From Providencia rettgeri (GTDB taxonomy: Bacteria; Pseudomonadota; Gammaproteobacteria; Enterobacterales; Enterobacteriaceae), in the NCBI RefSeq assembly GCF_041075285.1, contig NZ_CP163512.1, positions 682,001 through 746,000 of the forward strand: DNA of 64,000 bases. Reading direction: 5' to 3'. The notes under the pieces are model-generated. The model was given only the letters and a program-made list of their open reading frames with translations. It had not been told where the DNA came from and ran no database searches. The translations under genes were made by a program, and so were the position numbers. Shown piece by piece: positions 48,178-57,504 of this stretch; position 1 is the first letter of the stretch; each line of letters starts with the position of its first letter.

Positions 48178-48363
48178 AATGCCGTTAATAGGCGGCATTT
48201 CTGAGTGCTGACAAACATAACATGTTTGGCGGCAGGTTGGATAGGTTTTGAAAAATAAGGAAAATCAATATATTGATTTTCGGCTGATAACACAAAGTGG
48301 GAAAAACACGCTTTTATCCCACTTTGTTAACAACCTCAAATGCCGCTGATTAGCGGCATTTTT
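48178..48363 (-). repeat. Interspersed palindromic element, copy 3 (reversed), in the eco/uspF terminator
   Basis: The 136-bp core (48201-48336) is the reverse complement of copy 1: GCTGACAAACATAACATGTTTG first, then AAAATCAATATATTGATTTT, then CACAAAGTGGG...CCCACTTTGT. Hairpins with identical stems (AATGCCG/CGGCATTT) but different loops flank it on both sides. The right-hand one has a T run, so the convergent eco and uspF-like genes are both provided with terminators. Confidence 0.8.
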
Positions 48364-48375
48364 TCACTCGTTATT

Positions 48376-48813
48376 TTAACGGATCACAAAGACAGATGTT
48401 TTTGCATGGCGAACAATTGCGGAAGCTGTTGAACCTAATAAATAGGTTGAAGTGCTTGGGCGATGAGATCCTACCATAATTAAATCTGTATCAATTTCTT
48501 GTGCATAATCCAAGATTTCATCTTTCGCTGAACCAATACTTACTTTGCAGTTAATCTGATTGTCCGGCACTTTAATGTCTTTAATAATTTCTTCTAGTGC
48601 TCGCATTGCTAAAATAGAACGTTCTGCGGAGTCTTTATGACTCTCTGGCAGTGCAGCGATTTCAATACCAAAAAATAATTCAACACTTGGAATAACGGAG
48701 ATGAAATGAATTTCAGGTGCCCCTAATGTGGCTAAAGCTTCTACATGTTTTATGATGTCCTGATTCAGTTCATCTTCTAACAAATCAATTGGAACTAGAA
48801 TTTTTTTATACAT
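48376..48813 (-). CDS. uspF: Universal stress protein, UspF-like
   Basis: A 145-residue single Usp domain. It matches the UspF/UspG group: MYKKILVPIDLLEDELNQ at the start, EIHFISVIPSVELFFG, and the nucleotide-binding tail GSHRPSTSTYLLGSTASAIVRHAKTSVFVIR. Such proteins bind ATP and accumulate under growth arrest. The start is ATG at 48813, six bases after GAGGTGG; an upstream in-frame start would add five residues. It is convergent with eco. The symbol is assigned from similarity and gene order does not confirm it. Confidence 0.85.
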   Translation of the reverse strand: MYKKILVPIDLLEDELNQDIIKHVEALATLGAPEIHFISVIPSVELFFGIEIAALPESHKDSAERSILAMRALEEIIKDIKVPDNQINCKVSIGSAKDEILDYAQEIDTDLIMVGSHRPSTSTYLLGSTASAIVRHAKTSVFVIR

Positions 48814-48998
48814 AGCCACCTCATCCATATGTTATTTAAAATCGATTATAGCAATTTACTATTAGTATACTATAAGTTAAATAAGCTAGCAGAAGTGCTA
48901 TTAAGTGCGCATTTATCGTTATTTTAAATAATGAATGCATTTGTAATCAAAAGTAAAACAATAGGCATTTTCATTTGTGGTATCTGATTACAATTTAC

Positions 48999-49014
48999 AG
49001 TGAGACATTTCACA
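48999..49014. promoter_or_regulatory. Candidate CRP/FNR-type site
   Basis: AGTGA-N6-TCACA in the 300-base divergent spacer (48814-49113) between the UspF-like gene and the cation transporter differs at one base from the CRP consensus. Either gene could be the target. Confidence 0.35.
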
Positions 49015-49113
49015 TTTAATGTGCGAATATTGACTTGTTTTTTGCTTAACTTATTGTTTTAAAAAGTTTATTTAAATGATAATTATTTTGTTTTTCATTA
49101 AAGAAATCACATT

Positions 49114-50043
49114 ATGAATAAAAATGAAGTCGTCACTCAGCCAAGCAAGGAATTTGTGGTCCAACAGGCTAAATTTAAGGCTGCGAAAAAAAGTACATTG
49201 ATTAGTGTGTTGGTTAATACCCTGTTATCTATTTGGCAGATCATCATCGGTATTTTTTCTCACTCATCAGGTTTAATTGCCGATGGGATCCATACCTTAT
49301 CCGATTTAATTGCGGATTTTGTTGTTCTGATAGCCAATAAAAAGAGCCACAAAAAACCCGATGAAGATCATCCTTATGGTCATTTTCGTTATGAAAATGG
49401 GGCGTCACTCATTCTGGGGATTATTTTATTGATTGTTGGGGTTGGGATGGTGTGGTCTGCCATTGAAAAGCTACTTAATCCTGATTTGATCCCTGAAGTT
49501 CACATGATTGCTCTGGTTGCAGCGTTGATAGCGTTAGTGGCAAAGGAAGGTTTATTCCGTTATATGTTACATGTAGCAAATAAAGTGAATTCGAGCATGC
49601 TAGTGGCAAATGCATGGCATGCACGCTCTGATGCTGCATCCTCTTTGGTTGTGGCTATTGGTATTGTCGGAAGTTTATGTGGGCTGCGCATTTTTGATCC
49701 TCTCGCAGCAATGATTGTGGGGACATTTGTTTTCAGAATGGGGTTTAAATTTACCAACCAATCGATGCAAGATTTAATGGATAAGGGTGCTGATGAGGAG
49801 ACGCTGCAAGAAATTCGTGAGGTATTAAATAATATCAATGAGTTATCTGGTTATCATGATTTGAAAACCCGTAAATCAGGGGATTTCTTATTCGTTGATG
49901 TACATTTAGAACTTGATGGAAATATGAGTATTACGCAAGGACATGATATTGCCGTGAACACCCGTAAAAAGTTAATGGAAAACCCACAAATACTCGATGT
50001 GATGACTCACTTAGACCCTTACGATAAACACACCAAGCATTAA
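49114..50043 (+). CDS. Cation diffusion facilitator family transporter
   Basis: A 309-residue CDF protein that exports divalent metal ions (Zn, Fe or Mn) in exchange for protons. It has about six membrane segments and the metal-site motifs HTLSD in SGLIADGIHTLSDLIAD and HARSD in ANAWHARSDAASS. A cytoplasmic C-terminal domain (YHDLKTRKSGDFLFVDVHLEL) ends with HDIAVNTRKKLM. It is related to FieF but lies in a different context from E. coli fieF, so metal specificity is open. The ATG follows an AAAGAAATC region with a weak ribosome-binding site. Confidence 0.9.
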   Translation: MNKNEVVTQPSKEFVVQQAKFKAAKKSTLISVLVNTLLSIWQIIIGIFSHSSGLIADGIHTLSDLIADFVVLIANKKSHKKPDEDHPYGHFRYENGASLILGIILLIVGVGMVWSAIEKLLNPDLIPEVHMIALVAALIALVAKEGLFRYMLHVANKVNSSMLVANAWHARSDAASSLVVAIGIVGSLCGLRIFDPLAAMIVGTFVFRMGFKFTNQSMQDLMDKGADEETLQEIREVLNNINELSGYHDLKTRKSGDFLFVDVHLELDGNMSITQGHDIAVNTRKKLMENPQILDVMTHLDPYDKHTKH

Positions 50044-50070
50044 TCAGTCTGTTACCAATCTGTTTCATTA

Positions 50071-50106
50071 ATAACCGAGCGTGGTAATTGCTCGGTTATC
50101 TGTTTA
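50071..50106 (+). terminator. Terminator after the cation transporter
   Basis: ATAACCGAGC pairs with GCTCGGTTAT over 10 bp, followed by a short T-rich stretch. Confidence 0.65.
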
Positions 50107-50280
50107 TCCCACATTAAAGAAATATCTGCTAATAAGTTATTGCACTCCATAGACAACCAGTGGAAAATCAATTTGTTGTTGTGGGATGGAACAACTTTCT
50201 GCTCACGTGGGGGCGGTTGAGCAAATATGAATTTTTACCCCCTTTTGTTAAATAGATTACTACCGAATATTGAGGAAAAA

Positions 50281-51321
50281 ATGCGGTTTACTCAAGAACA
50301 ACGTCACACTATCCGTTCGCCAAAAGTTATTGCTCTGACTAATCAAAATGGTATGAAAATTTTACTCACAAGTTTAGGGGCCAGTTGGGTCAGCTGCATA
50401 TTGCCTTTAGCGAGTGGCAAGCGAGATGTGGTTTTAGGGTCACCGAATATGGCGAAACAGATGGAACAGGGGGTTTATCTTGGTGCTACCGTGGGACGGG
50501 TTGCAAACCGCATTTGTGGCTCTCGGTTCAGGTTAAATGGGCAGCAATATGCGATTTCCAATAATCAAGACAACCACTGTTTACACGGTGGGAAAGACAA
50601 CTTTAGTTATCGAATTTGGGGAATTATTCAGCCAAGCCCTTGCAAGGCAATCTTTTCCTTAATTTCCCCTGTTGGGGATCAAGGCTTTCCTGGGGCATTA
50701 TCCGTTGAGGTAAGTTATGAACTAACGGAAGATAACCAAGTGGTTATTGATTATAAATACCAGTCAACGGAAGATTGCCCTGTTAATCTGACAAATCACA
50801 CCTATTTTAATCTGGCAGGAGAGGATTCGGCTCGAACCGCTTTTGAACATGACTTGCAAATTGAGGCTGATACCTTTTTACCGACAACCGATGAAGGGCT
50901 CCCGACAGGAGAGTGGCGCGATGTGACAGATACGCATTTTGATTTTCGCCAGAGAAAGCGTATAGGTCGTGATTTTTTACAGGATGATGTACAAGCCGCA
51001 GTGGGGGGATATGACCACACATTTATTTTCAATAGTGGTATGGCGGATGGGCAGCATACTGTGGCAACGTTGGGCGCACCTAATGGTGATGTGCAGATGA
51101 ACATCGCAACAACAATGCCGGCGATGCACGTTTATAGTGGCAATCAATTATTTGCTATTGCAGGAAAAAGCCAAACCTATACGGCGTATTCAGGTGTGGT
51201 ATTAGCGGCACAATTTCCACCTGATGGGATTAACCATCCTGAATGGGGCGAATTATACAGTGGTATTGCAGCGGCACAACGCATTTACACCAGTCAAACT
51301 CGCTATCAATTTATATTCTAA
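50281..51321 (+). CDS. galM: Aldose 1-epimerase (galactose mutarotase) homologue with altered catalytic residue
   Basis: GalM interconverts alpha and beta anomers of galactose and other hexoses. The 346-residue length equals E. coli GalM from the ATG at 50281, which follows TTGAGGAAAAA; an earlier in-frame ATG would add 18 residues. Visible are GATVGRVANRI, LHGGKDNF and the catalytic acid His173 in NLTNHTYFNLAG. The catalytic base, Glu309 in E. coli (LESEF region), is replaced: this protein reads VVLAAQFPPDGINHPE, with Ala at position 309. The gene stands alone, not in a gal operon. It may be inactive, altered, or use another base. Confidence 0.85.
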   Translation: MRFTQEQRHTIRSPKVIALTNQNGMKILLTSLGASWVSCILPLASGKRDVVLGSPNMAKQMEQGVYLGATVGRVANRICGSRFRLNGQQYAISNNQDNHCLHGGKDNFSYRIWGIIQPSPCKAIFSLISPVGDQGFPGALSVEVSYELTEDNQVVIDYKYQSTEDCPVNLTNHTYFNLAGEDSARTAFEHDLQIEADTFLPTTDEGLPTGEWRDVTDTHFDFRQRKRIGRDFLQDDVQAAVGGYDHTFIFNSGMADGQHTVATLGAPNGDVQMNIATTMPAMHVYSGNQLFAIAGKSQTYTAYSGVVLAAQFPPDGINHPEWGELYSGIAAAQRIYTSQTRYQFIF

Positions 51322-51360
51322 TTGTGGTGTTAGGGATGGGCAAAATAATAAGGATAACAG

Positions 51361-51495
51361 CTTGGTTTTATTCACGTTTTGATATTTAGTGAAGGTTAAC
51401 ATATTGATTTTTCTGTTTTATTATAAAAACCATTCAACCTGCCGCCAAATTCTGTATGTTTATCCGTAGATTGAGCGCCGCAATTTCGCGGCGCT
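51361..51495 (+). repeat. Interspersed palindromic element, copy 4 (decayed)
   Basis: After galM the sequence AACATATTGATTTTTCTGTT, then AACCATTCAACCTGCCGCCAAA and a GTATGTTTAT arm, follow copy 1 in order but with many changes; the left hairpin is missing. It ends in a hairpin AGCGCCGC/GCGGCGCT (51474-51495) with a short T run, probably the galM terminator. Confidence 0.65.
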
Positions 51496-51513
51496 TTAGC
51501 ATTAAAGATGAAG

Positions 51514-52968
51514 TTAAATCACAAATAAATCCATATATTCATTCACTGGCATTTTCTCTAACATGGGTTTGTCGAGAGATGCCTGAAGGATGCGTAATTG
51601 CTGTGCTTCAGGAAATTGCCTTGCTAGATTTATCCTAAATTTCTGTAATAGCAGAGGTATCCCCTCTTTACGACGACGTTTATGACCAACCGGATATTCA
51701 ATCACGACCTCATCCAATACTTGGCCATCTTTTAACGTAATAGTTAATCCATTAGTAATTGAACGCTTTTCTGGATCATGGTAGTCGGCGGTAAATTGGC
51801 TGTCTTCATGGCAATGCATCTTGGCACGCAGTGCATCAATACGGCTATCTTGTGCAATATTGTCTTCATAGTCGGCGGCGGTGAGTCGACCAAAAATCAA
51901 TGGCACAGCCACCATATATTGAATGCAATGATCACGGTCAGCGGGGTTATTTAATGGCCCTTTTTTATCAATGATACGGATACAAGCTTCATGGGTACGG
52001 ATGGCAATTGACGCAATGTCATCCGCACTTTTACCCATCTCTGCTAATGTTTGATGAAGCTGTAATGCAGCCTCGACGGCAGTTTGTGAGTGAAACTCAG
52101 CGGGGAACGAAATTTTAAACAGCACGTTTTCCATGACATAGGAGCCATAAGGGCGCTGGAAACGAAGGGGCTGGCCATTAAATAAAACATCATAAAATCC
52201 CCACGTTTTCGCGCTTAATGCACTTGGATAGCCCATTTCCCCTTTTTGTGCCATCAATGCTAATCGAACAGCTCGAGAGGTTGCATCACCTGCCGCCCAC
52301 GATTTGCGTGAACCGGTGTTCGGCGCATGGCGATAAGTTCGCAAGCTATGCCCATCGATCCATGCTTGGGAAACGGCATTGAGGATCTGCTCTCGACTTA
52401 AACCTAACATTTGTGCGACAACAGCCGTTGATGCCACTTTGACCAAAATAACGTGGTCTAGCCCCACTTTATTAAAGGCGTTCTCCAGAGCAATACACCC
52501 TTGGATTTCGTGTGCTTTGATCATGGCTGTTAATACATCTTTGATGACTAACGGTTTTTTACCTTTTGCTAGATTTTCCCGAGATAACCAATCCGCCGTA
52601 GCAAGGATACCGCCTAAGTTATCTGATGGATGCCCCCATTCAGCAGCAAGCCAAGTATCATTAAAATCAAGCCAACGGCACATTGTGCCTATATTAAAGG
52701 CACCTTGGACCGGGTCTAACTGAAATTGCGTGCCAGGAATTTTAGTGCCATTTGGAACGACAGTTCCCGGTACTATTGGCCCCAGTAATTTTTTACAAGC
52801 GGGGTATTCCAATGATTCCATGCCGCAACCTAGGGTGTCTAGCAGGCAATGATAGGCGGTATCGTAGGCTAATTCAGAAACAATCGGATAATTCATTACA
52901 TAATCAACGATATCGCTGATCACGCTATCAAATTCAATGGGTTGAGAATTGTCGGTTTGTGTTGTCAT
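51514..52968 (-). CDS. prpD: 2-methylcitrate dehydratase
   Basis: PrpD dehydrates 2-methylcitrate to 2-methyl-cis-aconitate in propionate catabolism; AcnB can complete the hydration. The 484 residues match the MmgE/PrpD family, with [58 protein letters not shown] and [18 protein letters not shown] [16 protein letters not shown]. It is the last gene of the prpBCD operon, 13 bases after prpC. E. coli has prpE next; here the operon ends and galM lies convergent. Confidence 0.96.
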   Translation of the reverse strand: MTTQTDNSQPIEFDSVISDIVDYVMNYPIVSELAYDTAYHCLLDTLGCGMESLEYPACKKLLGPIVPGTVVPNGTKIPGTQFQLDPVQGAFNIGTMCRWLDFNDTWLAAEWGHPSDNLGGILATADWLSRENLAKGKKPLVIKDVLTAMIKAHEIQGCIALENAFNKVGLDHVILVKVASTAVVAQMLGLSREQILNAVSQAWIDGHSLRTYRHAPNTGSRKSWAAGDATSRAVRLALMAQKGEMGYPSALSAKTWGFYDVLFNGQPLRFQRPYGSYVMENVLFKISFPAEFHSQTAVEAALQLHQTLAEMGKSADDIASIAIRTHEACIRIIDKKGPLNNPADRDHCIQYMVAVPLIFGRLTAADYEDNIAQDSRIDALRAKMHCHEDSQFTADYHDPEKRSITNGLTITLKDGQVLDEVVIEYPVGHKRRRKEGIPLLLQKFRINLARQFPEAQQLRILQASLDKPMLEKMPVNEYMDLFVI

Positions 52969-52981
52969 TATTTTACCTTAA

Positions 52982-54145
52982 TTAACGCTGTTCTATTGGA
53001 ATGAATAATTGATTTTCTGGCCCAATATAATTGGCTGATGGGCGAATAATTTTGTTGTCTTGCCGCTGTTCAAGAATATGTGCAGACCAGCCTGCTGTTC
53101 GCGCCATCACAAATAAAGGCGTAAACATATCAGTAGGCACCCCCATTAAGTGATAAGCCACTGCGGAAAACCAATCTAAATTAGGGAACATACCTTTTTC
53201 GCGCTTCATTACCGATTCAATACGGTCGGCGATACTATATAAGTGACGATTTACATTCTGCTCAGATAACTGCAATGCTACAGATTTAATGATGGGGTGG
53301 CGTGGGTCTGCAAGGGTGTAAACTGGGTGGCCAAAGCCAATAATAACCTCTTTATTATGAATACGGGCGATGATATCTTGCTCCGCTTCATCCATCGAGG
53401 CATAACGCTGTTGAATTTCTAATGAAACTTCATTTGCGCCACCATGCTTCGGACCTCGTAAAGCGGCTATTGCCCCGGTTATCGCCGAATAAAAATCGGT
53501 ACCAGTACCAGCAATCACGCGAGCTGCAAATGTTGAAGCGTTAAATTCATGTTCTGCATATAAAATGGCGGCTATATGCATAAATTTTTCCCATTGAACA
53601 GGGGGCTTTTTGCCATGCAGCAAATGTAAAAAATGGGCCCCAATTGAATCGTCATCAGTTTGTGTTTCTATACGACGACCATGGTGGCTGAAGTGGTACC
53701 AGTACAGCAGCATGGAGCCTAATGATGCCAATAAACGATCGGCAATCTCTTTTGCCCCTGAAAATGGGTGGGCGTCTTTTTCGGGCAGTACACACCCCAT
53801 CATTGATACCCCAGTTCGCATCACATCCATCGGGTGGGCGTTAGCAGGGATGGATTCCAAGGTATTTTTCACACTTGCAGGTAACCCGCGATAGGATCGC
53901 AGCTTTTCTTTATAGGCAATGAGCTCGGTTTGTGTGGGGAGCTTATCGTGGATCAGTAAGTGTGCGACTTCTTCAAATTCACATTGGGTGGCTAAATCAT
54001 GGATATCAAACCCACGATAATGAAGGTCGTTCCCATTACGCCCCACGGTACAAAGTGCGGTATTTCCCGCAGGAACACCTGAAAGCGCAACGGATTTTTT
54101 AGGTTTAAATTGTGGATTTTCAGTGCTACTAAGTTGTTCGTTCAT
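52982..54145 (-). CDS. prpC: 2-methylcitrate synthase
   Basis: PrpC condenses propionyl-CoA with oxaloacetate. The 387-residue citrate-synthase fold shows [21 protein letters not shown], the catalytic-region [38 protein letters not shown], and [16 protein letters not shown] with a late Arg in [15 protein letters not shown]. The pattern separates it from hexameric citrate synthase GltA. It is 53 bases downstream of prpB and 13 upstream of prpD. The ATG has an AAGGAAA ribosome-binding site. Confidence 0.96.
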   Translation of the reverse strand: MNEQLSSTENPQFKPKKSVALSGVPAGNTALCTVGRNGNDLHYRGFDIHDLATQCEFEEVAHLLIHDKLPTQTELIAYKEKLRSYRGLPASVKNTLESIPANAHPMDVMRTGVSMMGCVLPEKDAHPFSGAKEIADRLLASLGSMLLYWYHFSHHGRRIETQTDDDSIGAHFLHLLHGKKPPVQWEKFMHIAAILYAEHEFNASTFAARVIAGTGTDFYSAITGAIAALRGPKHGGANEVSLEIQQRYASMDEAEQDIIARIHNKEVIIGFGHPVYTLADPRHPIIKSVALQLSEQNVNRHLYSIADRIESVMKREKGMFPNLDWFSAVAYHLMGVPTDMFTPLFVMARTAGWSAHILEQRQDNKIIRPSANYIGPENQLFIPIEQR

Positions 54146-54198
54146 CGTAATTTCCTTGTAAGGGAGAGTGGCGGTTCAACTTGGTGCCGTGGGGGTGC

Positions 54199-55086
54199 CT
54201 ATGATTTTTTTTGAGAAAATAGGGCATCCAATTTTTTTTCGTAATCGTAGTAATGAATACTTTGGTAAAGTTCATCACGCGTTTGCATCAGTGAAACGAC
54301 ATTTTTTTGCGTACCGTCATGACGTATGGCGGCATACACCTGCTCTGCGGCTTTATTCATTGCACGAAAAGCAGACAGTGGGTAAAGGGCGATAGCAATA
54401 CCGACACTGCGAAGTTCATCTAAAGTAAATAAAGGGGTTTGGCCAAATTCGGTCAGATTGGCGAGCACTGGGGCGGACGTGTTTTTCGTAAACTGTTGAT
54501 ACATTGACAGTTCGGTAATAGCTTCAGGAAATAGCATATCTGCGCCAGCATCAAGATAAGCTTGAGCGCGCTCAAGAGCAGCATCAAGACCTTCGACGGC
54601 TAATGCATCAGTGCGAGCCATAATGACAAAACTATCATCGGTACGGGCATCTACCGCTGCTTTGATCCTATCAACCATTTCTTGTGTTGATACGATTTCT
54701 TTATTCGGGCGATGACCACAACGTTTTGCGCCGACTTGATCTTCAAGGTGTAACCCCGCCGCACCTGCTTTACAAAATGATTTAACGGTGCGGGCAACAT
54801 TAAAGGCAGAAGGACCAAAGCCAATATCGGCATCAACCATCAGGGGTAACTCGCAGACATCGGTAATGCGGCGAATATCAATCAATACATCATCTAAGGT
54901 GGAGATCCCTAAGTCTGGCATACCCAAGGAACCCGCAGCGACCCCACCACCGGATAAATAAATGGCTTTATAACCTGCTTGTTGAGCTAAAAGGGCATGA
55001 TTAGCATTTATTGTCCCCACTAACTGAAGGGGCGATTCTTGAGTGACAGCATCGCGAAATTTTTGACCGGCAGGAATAAACGACAT
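54199..55086 (-). CDS. prpB: 2-methylisocitrate lyase
   Basis: PrpB cleaves 2-methylisocitrate to pyruvate and succinate. The 295 residues belong to the isocitrate lyase/PEP mutase superfamily: [17 protein letters not shown], the Mg-binding VDADIGFG, and the signature [13 protein letters not shown] with the catalytic Cys. It begins the prpBCD operon under a sigma-54 promoter and lies divergent from prpR. The ATG follows AGAGG. Confidence 0.96.
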   Translation of the reverse strand: MSFIPAGQKFRDAVTQESPLQLVGTINANHALLAQQAGYKAIYLSGGGVAAGSLGMPDLGISTLDDVLIDIRRITDVCELPLMVDADIGFGPSAFNVARTVKSFCKAGAAGLHLEDQVGAKRCGHRPNKEIVSTQEMVDRIKAAVDARTDDSFVIMARTDALAVEGLDAALERAQAYLDAGADMLFPEAITELSMYQQFTKNTSAPVLANLTEFGQTPLFTLDELRSVGIAIALYPLSAFRAMNKAAEQVYAAIRHDGTQKNVVSLMQTRDELYQSIHYYDYEKKLDALFSQKKS

Positions 55087-55143
55087 AATGGCCTCTTAAT
55101 TGTTAATAAGTTGTCATGTATTTATGGTAACTATAATGATAGT

Positions 55144-55159
55144 AGCAATTGCCATGCCA
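55144..55159 (-). promoter_or_regulatory. Sigma-54 promoter of prpBCD
   Basis: On the minus strand TGGCATGGCAATTGCT fits the TGGCACG-N4-TTGC consensus with one mismatch and exact -24/-12 spacing. It lies about 58 bases upstream of the prpB ATG. E. coli and Salmonella prp operons use sigma-54 with PrpR. Confidence 0.88.
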
Positions 55160-55262
55160 ATTATTTTGAAAATGAATGTTTTTAATAAAAGCTTAAAAAT
55201 TAGTAAGTTAAAAAATATTGAGTTTGTGATAAAGAAAACAAATTTGGCATCATTGATTAGAT

Positions 55263-55310
55263 TGTTTCAATGAAACAGATTATTGTTAACTTAATGTATT
55301 ATTGAAACAT
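55263..55310. promoter_or_regulatory. PrpR enhancer sites
   Basis: TGTTTCA-A-TGAAACA (55263-55277) is a perfect 7-bp inverted repeat, and a second weaker copy with the arm TTGAAACAT ends at 55310. They lie 105-165 bases upstream of the sigma-54 promoter, the normal position for an enhancer-binding protein, and just in front of prpR, where they could also mediate autoregulation. Confidence 0.7.
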
Positions 55311-55331
55311 AACGATGAGGCAGTGAAACAG

Positions 55332-56954
55332 ATGGAAAAACCGATTATTTGGACCGTGTCTGTTTCGCGGTTATATACACTTTTTCGTGATATTAGCCCT
55401 GAATTTAGTGAGCAAGCAGAAATAACACCACTAAACCTCGGCTTTGAACAGGCGGTGGACGCCCTACGTGAGAGGCTAAAGCAGGGGCATTGTGATGCTA
55501 TCATCAGTGCTGGTTCAAATGGCGCCTATCTGAAAAGCCATGTTTCAGTCCCCGTTATTATTGTTAATATCAACGGGTTTGATGTTATGCAGGCACTTGC
55601 GAAAGCGCGGGAGATCAGCGATAAAATCGGCATTATTAATTATAAAACCACCATTCCTTCTTTAACCGATTTTCAACAGCGTTTTGCATTGCAAATTGAG
55701 CAGCGCAGTTATGTTACCGCTGAAGATGCGAGAGCACAGCTTAAGGCATTGAAAGCCATGGGGATCTCCGTCGTTGTCGGAGCCGGATTAATTATGGATT
55801 TAGCGGATGAAATGGGGATGACGGGGGTTTTTGTTTATTCAACTCAAACCATACGACAGGCCTTTTCTGATGCCATTGAATTAAGCCGTATGTCTCACCA
55901 TAACCGCCATTCATCAGACAAGTATTTGCCCGTATCTTCATCGAAACTTCGCTATACAATCAATGACTTAATTGGTTCTTCATTATCAATGGAGCGCGTA
56001 AAGCAGGCTATTATGCTGTATGCACGTTCAGACGCGACGGTGTTAATTCAAGGGGAGAGCGGAACAGGAAAAGAAATGGTGGCGCAAGCTATCCACCATG
56101 AATTTACTTTATTTAATCAACACAAGCGCAGTAAGCAGCAAATGCCGTTTGTTGCGGTTAACTGTGGTGCGATCCCTGAAACATTATTAGAAGCAGAACT
56201 ATTTGGTTATGAGGAAGGCGCATTTACGGGGTCACGGCGTGGGGGGCGAGCTGGCTTATTTGAGTTGGCTCATGGTGGTACATTATTTTTAGATGAAATT
56301 GGTGAAATGCCGCTAGCGTTACAAACACGGCTTTTACGTGTGCTAGAAGAGCGTTCTGTTGTACGAGTCGGTGGCTATAAACCCTTACAAGTCAATGTTC
56401 GTGTGATTTGTGCTACGCATTGCCATTTGGATGATTGGGTAAAACAAGGACGCTTTCGTGCCGATCTTTTTTACCGTTTAGGGGTGCTACGAATGCAAGT
56501 TCCTGCACTTACTGAACGAGGTGACGATATTTTTGTTCTTGCAGAACGGCTATTAAAACTGGCTTTTGCAGGGTTGGTCTTGCCGCTGCCCGCATTTCGT
56601 GTACAGCAGCTGTTAAGTTGTCGTGATTTTTTTCTCAATTACACGTGGCCGGGGAATGTCCGTGAGTTGCGAAATTTAATGGAACGGGTCGCACTTTATT
56701 GCAGCGCATACCCCGAAAAGCTTATTAGTGAGGAGATGCTGAGGAGCTTGTCTCCCGAGCGCAAATGGGTAACAGGTGACCATGATGCGGTAATGACTAA
56801 TAGTGAAGAATCACTTACTGACGTGATGGCTCGGTTTAATGGCGATCGCAAAGCGGTAGCGCGATATCTAGGTATTAGTAGAACAACGTTATGGCGTCGC
56901 CTTTGCGCGTTAGAAAAAACGGGATCGGTCAGTGACGATGCAAGCAATAATTAA
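55332..56954 (+). CDS. prpR: Propionate catabolism sigma-54 activator PrpR
   Basis: PrpR activates prpBCD with sigma-54 when 2-methylcitrate is present. The N-terminal PrpR sensor domain ([42 protein letters not shown]) precedes the AAA+ domain: Walker A GESGTGKE, the sigma-54 contact loop [11 protein letters not shown], Walker [13 protein letters not shown] and the sensor region [19 protein letters not shown] Fis-type helix-turn-helix closes it ([19 protein letters not shown]). The ATG at 55332 gives 540 residues; GTG at 55323 lies too near GAGG and TTG at 55302 overlaps an operator half-site, but the start is not certain. Confidence 0.94.
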   Translation: MEKPIIWTVSVSRLYTLFRDISPEFSEQAEITPLNLGFEQAVDALRERLKQGHCDAIISAGSNGAYLKSHVSVPVIIVNINGFDVMQALAKAREISDKIGIINYKTTIPSLTDFQQRFALQIEQRSYVTAEDARAQLKALKAMGISVVVGAGLIMDLADEMGMTGVFVYSTQTIRQAFSDAIELSRMSHHNRHSSDKYLPVSSSKLRYTINDLIGSSLSMERVKQAIMLYARSDATVLIQGESGTGKEMVAQAIHHEFTLFNQHKRSKQQMPFVAVNCGAIPETLLEAELFGYEEGAFTGSRRGGRAGLFELAHGGTLFLDEIGEMPLALQTRLLRVLEERSVVRVGGYKPLQVNVRVICATHCHLDDWVKQGRFRADLFYRLGVLRMQVPALTERGDDIFVLAERLLKLAFAGLVLPLPAFRVQQLLSCRDFFLNYTWPGNVRELRNLMERVALYCSAYPEKLISEEMLRSLSPERKWVTGDHDAVMTNSEESLTDVMARFNGDRKAVARYLGISRTTLWRRLCALEKTGSVSDDASNN

Positions 56955-57504
56955 TTTGTCGTCACGGAATAAGTATTTCGGCTAAAAATCGAATAAATTA
57001 ATGAGGGCGTGATAAAAGAGAGAATTAAATTATGTATATTTATCACCTAAGCTAAAAAGTTTCTTTGAATAAAATGATTAAGTGAGAGATGCAAGGGGGA
57101 ATGAAAATAAATAATTTTATCATTTAGCACATTTAGCACATTTAGCACATTTAGCATATGACTTAAGTTGTATCAAATCGTAACAAAAAAAAGTGATTTC
57201 GTGATTTTTTATTTTATTGATTTTTAATGATTTTGTTTGTTTTTTCTCGCGTTATTGACCTAAATTTCCCTTCGGGAAAAATGTGATTTTTCTCACATAA
57301 ATTATTTTACTAGTCACCATTAGATTTTCTCATTTTAACTTACCGAGTGAACGTTCTATATTGCGCTCAAATCAGTCTTATTTTTATATCTTACTACTGC
57401 ACTAATCGCCGAAATGTGCTCCTTTTCTAAGAGCACAGCCTTCTCGTATTCTACGATGTAGTTGCAGCGCATATTATTTATTTTTATTTGTTGGAGAGTG
57501 GGGC
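56955..57504 (+). promoter_or_regulatory. Regulatory spacer upstream of the MFS gene, with 9-bp tandem repeats
   Basis: This 550-base gene-free stretch contains four tandem 9-mers, ATTTAGCAC three times and ATTTAGCAT (57122-57157), a TTTCCC/GGGAAA palindrome (57265-57279), a consensus CRP site (57282-57297) and, near the gene, a hairpin TGTGCTC/GAGCACA (57415-57437) likely to be in the mRNA leader. Confidence 0.6.
57282..57297. promoter_or_regulatory. Consensus CRP site upstream of the MFS transporter
   Basis: TGTGATTTTTCTCACA matches TGTGA-N6-TCACA at all ten defined positions, about 210 bases upstream of the MFS start codon. Confidence 0.65.
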
